Assembly: GCA_964497585.1 (NCBI GenBank) | Contig: CAZCDS010000094.1 | Coordinates: forward strand, 1 to 19,195 | Source of the DNA: CAZCDS01 sp964497585 | Lineage (GTDB): Bacteria; Desulfobacterota; Desulfomonilia; Desulfomonilales; Desulfomonilaceae | Direction of reading: 5' to 3' | Length of the DNA: 19,195 bases | Shown: positions 7,200-15,548 of the stretch, one piece after another | Layout of the letters: every line of letters begins with the position of its first letter | How positions within the stretch are numbered: position 1 is the stretch's first letter | Notes under the pieces: generated by a model | Told to the model about the DNA's origin: nothing | The model's database searches: none | The model's input: only the letters and a program-made list of their open reading frames with translations | Translations under genes and position numbers: made by a program

Positions 7200-9212
7200 T
7201 CACGGGCTCTTGCATCCAATCACTTCGGCCAAGGTGCGGCTAAGTTGTATAGCGTCATATGGCTTGGGAAGAATGGACTTGAATCCATGCCTTCTGTACT
7301 CGGACATCACCGGGTTGTTAGAATACCCGCTTGACGCGATGGCCTTAACGTCCGGGTCAATAGCAAGCAATTCCTGCAGAGTCTCGGCTCCTCCCATGCC
7401 ACCTGGTATCGTCAGATCCATTATCACGGCGTCAAAGCGCCTGTTTTGCTTGAAGGTTTCACGGTAGATCCGAATTGCTTCTTTTCCATCAGTTGCCGTA
7501 CATGAGTCGTATCCCAGTTGCACGAGCAACTCACGTACGAGGTCCCGTATCAGTTCTTCATCGTCCATCACCAGCACTGTGCCTTTGCCTCGGACCATCC
7601 GTGGTTCTTCGGCCTGATGAACGCGTTCCTCGGCAAGGGTTGCCGGGAGGTAAACGTGAAACGTAGTTCCCCTACCCCCCTCAGAACGAACGGTGATCAG
7701 TCCCCCATGTTTCTTCACTATGGAATAGGAGGTAGCTAATCCGAGGCCTGATCCTTTTTCCTTGGTCGTAAAGTATGGATCAAATATCTTTCGAACATGT
7801 TGCTCGGGTATTCCCACTCCGTCGTCTGAAATTGAAATCTTGACGTAGTTTCCCTCTTGCATGGGAGTAGGGTTGCTCCGCCGGACAACCACGCTCGACG
7901 CCCGCACCTTGATTGTGCCACCAGAGGGCATGGCCTGCACCGCATTGAGCACAAGGTTGTTTATGACCTGGCTGATCTGCCCCTCGTCCATGACAACCCA
8001 GGGCAAGGTCTTCGGTAAATGGAACTCGCATCTCACCGCAGAACCCATGAGGGCAAAGGTGACCCAATCCTTGAGCAGCCCCGAAATTGGCGCCCGTCTC
8101 TTGATGGGCGTCCCGCCCCTTGAAAAGGTGAGGAGTTGATGGGTCAGATGGCGCGCCTCATTGGCTGCATTTATAGCCTTCTCCATTCTCTCCACGGAGG
8201 CGTGACCGGATTCCAGGTGCATTTGAGCCGAAGAGATGTTCCCTATGACTCCTGTGAGAAGATTGTTGAAATCGTGTGCAATACCGCCCGCAAGCATGCC
8301 GAGGGAGTCGAGCTTCTGAGTCTTGAGAAGTTCTTCCTCCGTCATTTTCTTCTCGGAGATGTCCCTTCTCAGCCACCAAAACCCGAGGAGATGTTGGTCG
8401 CTCAGGATACCTATAAGAGAATTCTCAAAATGTCTTATCCTGCCCATGGATGTCTTCTCTTTTGTCTCAAAGTAGCGAATCGGATAGCCGCTCTCGACCC
8501 ACTTCTCACAAAGCGACTTCACATTTCCCTTTGCAGGTAAAAGTTCCTTCAAGCTCACACCGAGCAAGTACTGAATCTCTTTCCGTTTGTACATTCTTGC
8601 GAACTCGTCGTTTCCGTCCACCACGCGGGCCTGGAGAATGGCCGTGGCGGCCTTGCTTGCCGTACCGGTACAGGATACGGGCTCGGGCAAGGCAAACTCT
8701 GCTATGCCAATGGGAACGATGCTTACCAGTCTTTTGTACTTCTGGATTGCCTGTAGCTCCCTGTGAGCAGTCAGGTTCTCGATCAGGACCAACGCCATAC
8801 GGTCCGCGTCCAGGCGAACGGTTCGGACATGAAGCCTCCCCCATATCCTCACGCCTTGAATCTGAAGCATCCGTTCTCTTACTACCGGTCTCCGATCGGA
8901 GAATATCTTCTCGAGTAGAACCTGCGCCTCGCGAGCTTGTTTCGGATTTGGGAAGAGAGACGAGAAAGTCAGGCCTTCGGGATCTATCCGTTCCTTGGAA
9001 ATTCTCTTGAACGCATCATTGGCGAACTCGACCCCATGCGAACGGTTGATCAGCAGTGTGGCAATCGGAATTGCCTGGAGCAACTTGCCTAAAGACGTCA
9101 ACTTGAGGCGCCGAAGGTCGAAACTGCCTGATGCCGTGACACTTTCCAGGAAAAGCGAACTTAAATTGATCGACCGTGTCTTTTCGGATAGCGATGGATT
9201 TCTGTCCTGCAT
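7200..9212 (-). CDS. Hybrid sensor histidine kinase (sensor module, PAS-like, HisKA, HATPase, receiver)
   Basis: 670 residues from the ATG at 9212, preceded by AAAGGG. The frame stays open to an ATG at 9404, but those 64 extra residues are Arg-rich, unconserved and overlap the end of the ankyrin gene, so I reject them. Residues ~13-150 are the shared sensor module (SINLSSLF, ASGSFDLR, ending LVLIENLTAHRE). Residues ~155-290 form a PAS-like region ending WWLRRDISEKK. HisKA has GGIAHDFNNLLTG with phospho-acceptor His313. The ATPase has NNLVLNAVQAM, SDDGVGIP, FDPYFTT and GSGLGLA. The receiver (~543-665) has the acidic pair Asp550/Asp551, phospho-acceptor Asp599 and Lys650. No output domain follows, so phosphate probably passes to another protein. 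No membrane segment is visible, so it senses in the cytoplasm. Confidence 0.94.
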   Translation of the reverse strand: MQDRNPSLSEKTRSINLSSLFLESVTASGSFDLRRLKLTSLGKLLQAIPIATLLINRSHGVEFANDAFKRISKERIDPEGLTFSSLFPNPKQAREAQVLLEKIFSDRRPVVRERMLQIQGVRIWGRLHVRTVRLDADRMALVLIENLTAHRELQAIQKYKRLVSIVPIGIAEFALPEPVSCTGTASKAATAILQARVVDGNDEFARMYKRKEIQYLLGVSLKELLPAKGNVKSLCEKWVESGYPIRYFETKEKTSMGRIRHFENSLIGILSDQHLLGFWWLRRDISEKKMTEEELLKTQKLDSLGMLAGGIAHDFNNLLTGVIGNISSAQMHLESGHASVERMEKAINAANEARHLTHQLLTFSRGGTPIKRRAPISGLLKDWVTFALMGSAVRCEFHLPKTLPWVVMDEGQISQVINNLVLNAVQAMPSGGTIKVRASSVVVRRSNPTPMQEGNYVKISISDDGVGIPEQHVRKIFDPYFTTKEKGSGLGLATSYSIVKKHGGLITVRSEGGRGTTFHVYLPATLAEERVHQAEEPRMVRGKGTVLVMDDEELIRDLVRELLVQLGYDSCTATDGKEAIRIYRETFKQNRRFDAVIMDLTIPGGMGGAETLQELLAIDPDVKAIASSGYSNNPVMSEYRRHGFKSILPKPYDAIQLSRTLAEVIGCKSP

Positions 9213-9324
9213 CCCAGACCCTTTCGTCGGCCCGATCCGGCCGGCCGCATTGAAATCTCTTCCGTTGAACCCTGCAATGAGTTCAAGCGGTATATTACGA
9301 ATACGTCGCGTCCCGTGCCTGGGT

Positions 9325-12036
9325 CTACGATTCCCCCTTGACGTTGTTTCTCCGGCGTGCACCTTGGGCACCGGTCGAAGAGAGCAGTGCAACCATCTCT
9401 GCATGTCCTGAGGCTCTGGCTACCGTGCGTGCGGACTGACTGAAATCGTTGGTCGCGTCGGGATCGGCTCCACTGGCCAATAAGAGCCTTGCAACGCCCA
9501 GATGGCCCCGGAAAGCCGCCCTCATCAGGGCAGTATTGCCCGTCCACGACCTGGCGTTGGGATCCGCTCCCCCCTTGATCAGCAGGTCCACAATCTCCCT
9601 ATGTCCCTTGTAAGCAGCATTCATGAGAGCTGTTTTGCCCGTCTGAGAACGCCGATTGACATCCGCCCGACGCTCAAGGAGTCTGGCGACGACATCTTCG
9701 TGTCCTTTTCGGCACGCCATCATGAGCGCGGTAGTCCCCCCTTGGTTCCGAGCGTTTGGCGAGGCACCATGATCGAGGAGGAGAGTGACCATGTCGCAGT
9801 CCCCCGCGGTGCTGGCCTCGAGTAACGCCCAATTTAAAAGTGTCGCCGATCCATTCGCGGATTCGACCTCGGGCAACAGGCTTGCTGCAAGATGCGAACG
9901 GCCTGCCCGTACTGCAGCCTTCAGCGTAGCCACCCGTAACTCTGCGTCTCCGTTGAAGTAGGCTCCGTAGTTCATGAGGAGTTCCGTTATCCTCAGATGG
10001 CCCTTCTTGGCAGCCTTTGTCAAAGCAGTGCTCCCTTCATCGCTTACAGCACAAGGATCTGCGCCTCTTTGCAGAAGGATTTTGACCAGATTGAGATAGC
10101 CCCTTGAGGAAGCCCGCATCAGGGCAGTCTCGCCGTGATTTCCCGAGGCGTTCGGATCAGCCCCTCCGTCAAGCAATAACCTGACCGCCTTGAGCTTGCC
10201 TGCCGCACAGGATCGGGTAAGCGGAGACTCGCCGTAGTTGTCTGTAGCGTTAACATTGGCCCCGTGGTCCAGCAGCAGGCGCACAACTTCGAAGTTGTCC
10301 CTCACCGCGGCAAATGTCAGGGCTACATTGCCATGGTGGTTTCTTGCGTTAACATCAGCGGCCAAATCCAGCAGCATGCAGGCTATTTCCACATGGCCCT
10401 TGTAGGCTGCACGCATAAGGGCTGTATTGCCATATGCGTTCCGCTTGTCAATGTTACATCCGCTGCGTAAGAGCAGTTCCACTACTTCCGCGTGTCCTTT
10501 GGAGGCGGCTTTGATAAGCGCGGTGTCCCCACTCGCGTCAGCCCCGTCGACCCACGGGGAAGGCCGCAGGAGCGTTCTCTGCTCAATTGTCCGTTTTTCC
10601 TGCGAAGTACCGGTGAGATCCGAGTCTTTGTCCCCTCTGGCTGGGTCGCCGGATGGTTCATCGTCCAGGAGGGCCTTGACTGCCTCCACGCGCCCCCACG
10701 TTGCAGCTTCACCCAATGCGCTGATTTTCCATTGCTGCCCGTCACTCTGGGAATGCAGCGCGCGGTAGATCAGCTCAACAACATCAGGATCATACTCCGC
10801 CAAGGCCCAGCGCAATGCCGTCCACCCCTGTCCGTCTTCGGCATCCGCGTGAGCTCCTATTGCGAGCAGCAGATCCACAACGTCCGCGTGCTCGGATATC
10901 GTAGCAATAATCAAAGGAGTCCGCCCTGCTTCGTCCCGCCATTCCAGGTCCGCTCCCGCGTCCAACAGGAGTTCCGCGATCTCCCGGTGGCCGCCAAGGC
11001 AAGCTTCTATGAGAGCAGTATTCCCGTACTGGTTGGTGAGATGGACGTCCGCACCTTCGTTGAGGAGCAGTTCAGCCACATCCAGATGCCCTTGATAGGC
11101 AGCTCTGATGAGCGCGGTGTTTCCGAACCGTGTCTGCTCGTCGATAGACGCTCCGTGCGAGATCAGCACGGGTGCAATTGCTGCGTGGCCGTGGGATGCT
11201 GCTTCCGTTAAGGGGGTGTCGCCCCATTTGTTTTTGGCATTAACCTCCGCTCCCTGTTCCAGTAGCACGCGTATCCCGTCCACGTTCCCCGCGCGAGCAG
11301 CCAGGATCAACGGGGAGTTGCCGTCCGCATCGACATCACAGAGATTTGCTCCGCCTTCCAAAAGAATATTGATTACTTCGGCTTGGCCGGCCGCGCATGC
11401 CTTGAACAACGCACTGTTTCCATCCCGGTTCTTCAGTTCCGGGTCAGCCTGGTGAGACAGCAGAAGTCTCACAACTTCCGCATGCCCTCTGCCGGAAGCC
11501 CAGAGAAGAGCCGTGCAGCCGAGTGCGTCCCGAGCGTCGACTTCCGCACCATGATCAAGGAGCAGGCGTGCCGATTCGACGTTTCCCCAATATGCGGCAT
11601 CTATTAAAGCCGTCTTGCCCTTGTTGTCCTTTGCGTAGAGAGCCGGACGGTCGATCAGCAGTTGTCGCATTGATCCCGGATGGTCCCAGAAGGTAGCCTC
11701 CATCAGAGCCGTCCGGCCATCGCTGTCTTTGAGATGGAGATCCGCACCATGCTCGAGCAAATAGGCAACTACGCGGTCCTGCCCGCGAGCCGCGGCGCAG
11801 AGCAGGGCCGTTCGACCTCGGTTGTCCGGCACGTTGGGATCGGCACCATTGACACACAGGAGTTCCACGGTTTCGAGGTGCCCCTTGGACGACGCCTCCA
11901 TGAGAGCCGTCCGACCCTGTTCGCTTCTGAAATCGGGATTGCATCCCGAACCCAGGAGTGATTCCACGATCTCGTGCCGACCGGCATGGGCGGCTTCCAG
12001 AATTCGTTTTTGGGGCGGCGACTCGTATTCACCCAT
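9325..12036 (-). CDS. Long ankyrin-repeat protein (~26 repeats)
   Basis: 903 residues from the ATG at 12036, with AGAGGTT (12041-12047) as ribosome binding site. The frame extends to a TTG at 12123, which I consider unlikely. Almost the whole chain is 33-residue ankyrin repeats of the form GxTALMxAAxxGHxEVVxLLLxxGADxN; I count about 26. The regular pattern breaks around residues 395-490, where one repeat is divergent and an acidic and basic linker of about 35 residues separates two blocks, and again near 665-720. No signal peptide or catalytic domain is seen, so a cytoplasmic protein-binding scaffold is the natural reading; the partner is unknown. A near-consensus sigma-54 promoter with twin palindromes lies upstream. 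The hybrid kinase follows after 112 nt, so scaffold and kinase are probably co-transcribed. Confidence 0.93.
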   Translation of the reverse strand: MGEYESPPQKRILEAAHAGRHEIVESLLGSGCNPDFRSEQGRTALMEASSKGHLETVELLCVNGADPNVPDNRGRTALLCAAARGQDRVVAYLLEHGADLHLKDSDGRTALMEATFWDHPGSMRQLLIDRPALYAKDNKGKTALIDAAYWGNVESARLLLDHGAEVDARDALGCTALLWASGRGHAEVVRLLLSHQADPELKNRDGNSALFKACAAGQAEVINILLEGGANLCDVDADGNSPLILAARAGNVDGIRVLLEQGAEVNAKNKWGDTPLTEAASHGHAAIAPVLISHGASIDEQTRFGNTALIRAAYQGHLDVAELLLNEGADVHLTNQYGNTALIEACLGGHREIAELLLDAGADLEWRDEAGRTPLIIATISEHADVVDLLLAIGAHADAEDGQGWTALRWALAEYDPDVVELIYRALHSQSDGQQWKISALGEAATWGRVEAVKALLDDEPSGDPARGDKDSDLTGTSQEKRTIEQRTLLRPSPWVDGADASGDTALIKAASKGHAEVVELLLRSGCNIDKRNAYGNTALMRAAYKGHVEIACMLLDLAADVNARNHHGNVALTFAAVRDNFEVVRLLLDHGANVNATDNYGESPLTRSCAAGKLKAVRLLLDGGADPNASGNHGETALMRASSRGYLNLVKILLQRGADPCAVSDEGSTALTKAAKKGHLRITELLMNYGAYFNGDAELRVATLKAAVRAGRSHLAASLLPEVESANGSATLLNWALLEASTAGDCDMVTLLLDHGASPNARNQGGTTALMMACRKGHEDVVARLLERRADVNRRSQTGKTALMNAAYKGHREIVDLLIKGGADPNARSWTGNTALMRAAFRGHLGVARLLLASGADPDATNDFSQSARTVARASGHAEMVALLSSTGAQGARRRNNVKGES

Positions 12037-12304
12037 CGATAACCTCTGAACGCGGACGCCTCTCACCGCAGCGCGTTTCTCGGAGCTTTCGTTCCATCGT
12101 GCACGGCCGGCATGTCCTCCCAAGAGAGAGGCGACATGAAGCAGTTACCGGCCGTGGCTGATGGCGCTCGCTTCCAAGCAAGTAATGACTCCCCTCCGGA
12201 AATCAGATGTCGTATCAAGGTGGTGTACTTTCCAGCTCAAAGGGAAACGGGTGAGGGAACCAATTTCCGACTGGGCTGAGAAAGCATGACGTTGGGATTA
12301 GGTT

Positions 12305-12321
12305 ATGCAGGATTTGTGCCA
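12305..12321 (-). promoter_or_regulatory. Sigma-54 (RpoN) -24/-12 promoter of the ankyrin gene
   Basis: The minus strand reads TGGCACAAATCCTGCAT. The -24 element TGGCAC is perfect, the -12 element CTGCAT differs from TTGCA(T/A) only at its first base, and the invariant GG and GC are exactly 10 nt apart. The predicted start point is near 12295. Sigma-54 promoters need an enhancer-binding activator. The gene just upstream encodes one, and candidate enhancer sites lie at the right distance. Confidence 0.72.
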
Positions 12322-12353
12322 CTACAAAGCACTCCCCAGGAAGTTCGGTTAAC

Positions 12354-12371
12354 TAGCTGTAATATCAGCTA
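12354..12371. repeat. Dyad TAGCTG-N6-CAGCTA near -70 of the ankyrin promoter
   Basis: The arms TAGCTG (12354-12359) and CAGCTA (12366-12371) are exact reverse complements around an AT-only 6-nt centre (TAATAT). It lies between the -24/-12 promoter and the two long palindromes, where DNA-bending proteins or secondary regulators often bind at sigma-54 promoters. No IHF consensus is evident. Confidence 0.45.
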
Positions 12372-12431
12372 AATACAGGGAACGGCAGTTTCGGCGGTGA
12401 ATGGGTCAGGCGTGCTCTGAGAGGACGAGAT

Positions 12432-12445
12432 GAGCGATATCGCTC
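12432..12445. promoter_or_regulatory. Palindromic candidate enhancer site, promoter-proximal copy
   Basis: GAGCGATATCGCTC is a perfect 14-bp palindrome, repeated exactly at 12498-12511. Its centre lies about 144 nt upstream of the predicted start point of the sigma-54 promoter, the normal range for sites bound by Fis-type helix-turn-helix dimers of enhancer-binding proteins. No T-tract follows on either strand, so it is not an intrinsic terminator. Confidence 0.65.
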
Positions 12446-12496
12446 GCAATGTTTGGGGGGTAAAACAAAAATGTGGATATATCAGATGGTTGGCTC

Positions 12497-12512
12497 CGAG
12501 CGATATCGCTCG
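12497..12512. promoter_or_regulatory. Palindromic candidate enhancer site, distal copy
   Basis: CGAGCGATATCGCTCG is a perfect 16-bp palindrome containing the same 14-bp core as the proximal copy. The centres are 66 bp apart, about six helical turns, which would put both sites near the same face of the helix. It is centred near -210 relative to the predicted start point and only 21 bp beyond the stop codon of the activator gene. Confidence 0.65.
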
Positions 12513-12532
12513 AAGAGATTTCTCTGTGTGTG

Positions 12533-15500
12533 TTATCGCCCACCGAGGCCCAGCTTCTTCATGTGCCGCGTCAGCGCAAACCGAGAGATGCCAAGGGAGC
12601 GCGCGGCTTCCTCTTTTGTGCCACCAGACCGCGCCAGGGCTTCCTCTATCAAGGAGCGCTCGATTTCTCCAAGGATCTCGGGAAGCGGTCGGTCCTTGGG
12701 GAGACGCACGCTTACCGGCTCATTCTTCTCTCTTCGTTCCCCGAATCTCAGGTGCCCCGCGGTTATGGGTTCGCCCCGGGAGAGAATGAGTGCGGCTTCC
12801 AGTATGTTTCGAAGCTCTCTGACGTTGCCGGGCCACGAGTACCGCCGGAGTTTCTCGAGAGCCGATGAATCCACTTCCGGCACAACGGGTAACTGCAGAT
12901 TGGCCGCCACCTTCGAGATGATCTCTGCCACCAACAGAGGAATGTCCTCACTTCGTTCACGGAGGGGCGGAACCTTGATTGAGAATACGTTCAGACGGTA
13001 GAAAAGGTCCTTTCGAAACGCTCCTGTGGAGACAAGGTCATCAAGATCCCTGTTTGTGGCTGCTATCAGTCTCGCATGTACCGTGACGCTTTTCTCTCCA
13101 CCGACCCGGGTAAATGAACGGCTATCCAGGAACGTCAAGAGCTTGGTTTGAAGCGAAAGAGACAACTCACCCAGTTCATTGAGCAGCAGCGTGCCGCCCT
13201 CGGCCAGTTCGAAGAGTCCCCGTTTTCGCCTATTGGCGCCGGTGAAAGCTCCTGCTTCGTGTCCGAAGAGTTCCGACTCTGCCAGCTCTGTGGGTATGGC
13301 TGCGCAGTTTACCGCGTAGAATGAACCGCCAGATCGGCCGGAATTCGTGTGGATGTATTGGGCCAGATAGTCTTTGCCCGAACCGCTTTCACCGGTGAGC
13401 AGCACAATGCTGTCTGTTTCCGCTGCCAGACGAGCTGCGGAAAGAGCAGAGCGCATGGTCGGTGAAGGGTAGTCTTCGGCTACCGCGGGCTGAGTGAAGG
13501 ACGAGCTTGTCCTGCGCTCGGTAATGTTACGAGAAATGCCGCAAATGCCAATCACTTGACCATCGGCGCCGCGCAATGGGGCCCTGATGTCGATAAACGT
13601 TGTTGGAATGTCTGCCACCGGTCTCGTCTGCTCTTCCTCTACGATATCCCCCTGCAGTACGCGTGAATCCACGTCCTTTATATGAGCACCCACCGATGGT
13701 CCGAAAAGGTCGTCAGCTGTCCGTCCCACGATGGCTGATTGCTGGAGACCGAACATTTCCGCCATGCTCGGATTGACGAAGGTGTATCTGAGGGATTCGT
13801 CTTTGATGAAGATGCAATCGGACGCAGTCTCCACAATCGCCCTGAAACGCTCTTCACTTGCACTCAGAGCTTTCTGGGCGGCGCGCAGTTCGGCTAATCT
13901 ATCGCTCAATTCCTCGTTTGCCGCGGCCAACTCCAGCGTACGTTGCCTAACACGTTCTTCGAGTTCATCATGGGCCATCTGCAGGGCTTGTTCCGCCTCC
14001 TTACGGTGGGTTATCTCATGAGATATTCCGAGAATTCCCACCGGCTTATCTTCAGGGTCACGCAGGAGGGTTGTGGAAATCTCCAACCACACGGTGGATC
14101 CATCCCTTCGGTACTGCTCAATATCGTCCAGGCGCACGGTGTGTTTCGTTCTAGGGTTCCGTCTCTCCTCGTTCAGTGCTTCCTGAAATGCCTTCACGAC
14201 CTTTTCCCGTGATGACGGAGTCAGGGTGTCAAGCGGATCCAACTCCATGATCTCCTCAACCGTATAGCCGAGAAGGTCGGTAATTGCAGGGCTTACGTAG
14301 GTGTATTCGAATGCTGAATCAACTGTCCAGATGACATCCCGCGCGGTCTCAACGAGCGTCCGAAAACGTCTCTCACTTTCCTCCAAAGCCTCCTGGGCCC
14401 TGATCCAGTCATCAATATCTCGACCGACGGAAAGAATGAACGGCTCTGCTTCAATCTCCATAACCTTCGCGGAGAGAAGTCCGGTCCTGAGCGAACCATC
14501 TTTCAGCCGAAATTGCGCTTGAAAATTGTTCACTTCGCCCTTTCTTGTGATAATGTCGCTAAACATCCCGAGAGCCTGGGGTTCGTGCCAGATTTTCAAT
14601 TCACGGGCGGATCTTCCGATGACATCTTCACGTGAGTAGCCCGTCAAGGCTGTGAAGCCAGGGTTTGTGTCAACATAGACTCCGTCCTCCAACCGATTGA
14701 GACTCAGGGCGTCCGGGACTGTTTGAAATGCGGTTCTGAAGCGCAATTCGCTCTCCTGCAGCGCCCGTTCCGTCTTCCGTCGTTCCGTAGTATCCAGTAT
14801 GGTTCCCGCCATGCGCACAGGCTTGCCTTCTGAATTCCGCTCCACGATCTTGCCCCGACTTAAGATCCATGTCCAGTCGCTCTGCTTACCGCAAATTCGG
14901 TACTCGACCTCCATGGCCGGAGCTCTCCCGTCAAGATGTTCGTCTAGTTTGCTTGCTACCCCCGGCCAATCGTCCGGGTGAACCAAGCTTTCCCAGGTCT
15001 TGAGGTTGGTTTCAAACTCATTAACGTCATATCCCAGGATACGGAACGAGCGTTCATCCAGCACGGCATCACCTGTCTCCAGATCCCAATCCCAAAGTCC
15101 CAGGTCTGCTCCGGCCAAGGCAAGCTGCAGCCTCTCTTCACTTTCCCGGAGACGCTTCTCCATCGAGTGTTTGTAGAGAGCCATCTCAATAGCGCGCTGC
15201 AGTTCTTGTGTTGAGACCGGCTTGCTGAGATAGCCGTGGGAATCGGTGAGCTTTGCCCGTTCAAAAATATCCTTTTCGGTACGGGCCGTTACAAAAACCA
15301 CCGCCGTGTCGACGAAGGAACGCAGGATGCCGGCCGTCGCGATACCATCGGATTTCCCCCGCAGCATGATGTCCATGAGCACGATGTCCGGCCCGGTTTC
15401 CCGGCAGAGACGAACGGCCTCGTCGCCCGACCTGGCCATCCCTGCAACTTCGTAGCCAAGGTCACGCAGGGTTGCGGCCAAATCCTCGGCAACTACCTTT

Positions 15501-15535
15501 TCATCCTCTACGACCAGCACCCGAGTCGCCGCCAT
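12533..15535 (-). CDS. Sigma-54-dependent response regulator, REC-PASx4-AAA+-Fis
   Basis: 1000 residues, ATG at 15535, 13 nt after the stop of the histidine kinase gene whose end overlaps its ribosome binding site (GAGGGAG). The receiver (~4-120) has phospho-acceptor Asp55 and Lys105. Four PAS domains follow (~129-252, ~262-376, ~388-512, ~561-676), with a coiled coil at ~515-560. The AAA+ domain (~686-915) has Walker A TGESGSGK (Lys721) and the sigma-54-contacting loop GAFTGA (762-767). Walker B reads LLLNELGE, so Asn786 replaces the usual Asp; downstream AATNRDL and FYRLNVF are normal. A Fis-type HTH closes the protein (~951-996: GGTKEEAARSLGISRFALTR). Direct activators usually carry receiver then AAA+; four intervening PAS domains are unusual and imply several input signals. 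It probably activates the ankyrin promoter next door. Confidence 0.95.
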   Translation of the reverse strand: MAATRVLVVEDEKVVAEDLAATLRDLGYEVAGMARSGDEAVRLCRETGPDIVLMDIMLRGKSDGIATAGILRSFVDTAVVFVTARTEKDIFERAKLTDSHGYLSKPVSTQELQRAIEMALYKHSMEKRLRESEERLQLALAGADLGLWDWDLETGDAVLDERSFRILGYDVNEFETNLKTWESLVHPDDWPGVASKLDEHLDGRAPAMEVEYRICGKQSDWTWILSRGKIVERNSEGKPVRMAGTILDTTERRKTERALQESELRFRTAFQTVPDALSLNRLEDGVYVDTNPGFTALTGYSREDVIGRSARELKIWHEPQALGMFSDIITRKGEVNNFQAQFRLKDGSLRTGLLSAKVMEIEAEPFILSVGRDIDDWIRAQEALEESERRFRTLVETARDVIWTVDSAFEYTYVSPAITDLLGYTVEEIMELDPLDTLTPSSREKVVKAFQEALNEERRNPRTKHTVRLDDIEQYRRDGSTVWLEISTTLLRDPEDKPVGILGISHEITHRKEAEQALQMAHDELEERVRQRTLELAAANEELSDRLAELRAAQKALSASEERFRAIVETASDCIFIKDESLRYTFVNPSMAEMFGLQQSAIVGRTADDLFGPSVGAHIKDVDSRVLQGDIVEEEQTRPVADIPTTFIDIRAPLRGADGQVIGICGISRNITERRTSSSFTQPAVAEDYPSPTMRSALSAARLAAETDSIVLLTGESGSGKDYLAQYIHTNSGRSGGSFYAVNCAAIPTELAESELFGHEAGAFTGANRRKRGLFELAEGGTLLLNELGELSLSLQTKLLTFLDSRSFTRVGGEKSVTVHARLIAATNRDLDDLVSTGAFRKDLFYRLNVFSIKVPPLRERSEDIPLLVAEIISKVAANLQLPVVPEVDSSALEKLRRYSWPGNVRELRNILEAALILSRGEPITAGHLRFGERREKNEPVSVRLPKDRPLPEILGEIERSLIEEALARSGGTKEEAARSLGISRFALTRHMKKLGLGGR

Positions 15536-15548
15536 GATTTCTGCTCCC

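Larger units (their letters stand above)
12037..12532. other. Intergenic regulatory region between activator and ankyrin genes
   Basis: 496 nt without a convincing gene. It holds a sigma-54-type promoter, two identical long palindromes and a third dyad (listed separately), all positioned as if to control the ankyrin gene on the minus strand. The ~255-nt stretch from the predicted start point to the ATG is unusually long for a leader. I saw no riboswitch signature in it. Confidence 0.6.

Noticed and set aside
9213..9404. N-terminal extension of the hybrid kinase to an upstream ATG at 9404
   Set aside because: The 64 residues are Arg-rich, unlike anything in the sensor module, and overlap the ankyrin gene end. 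The ATG at 9212 has a ribosome binding site and starts right at the conserved module.
10492..11211. Long plus-strand open frame inside the ankyrin gene, and similar long frames inside the other large genes
   Set aside because: They mirror the repeated or GC-biased codons of the real minus-strand genes and show no domain character.
12037..12123. Ankyrin gene starting at a TTG at 12123
   Set aside because: A TTG start without conserved sequence; the ATG at 12036 has AGAGGTT at good spacing and precedes the first repeat directly.
12136..12279. Plus-strand 47-codon frame (MKQLPAVADG...) with a purine-rich upstream stretch
   Set aside because: No recognisable features, antisense to the presumed leader of the ankyrin gene, and a length expected by chance.
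12432..12512. The two GAGCGATATCGCTC palindromes as transcription terminators of the activator gene
   Set aside because: Each could fold into a 5-6 bp stem with a 4-nt loop, but no T-tract follows on either strand, and two identical copies 66 bp apart fit protein-binding sites better.
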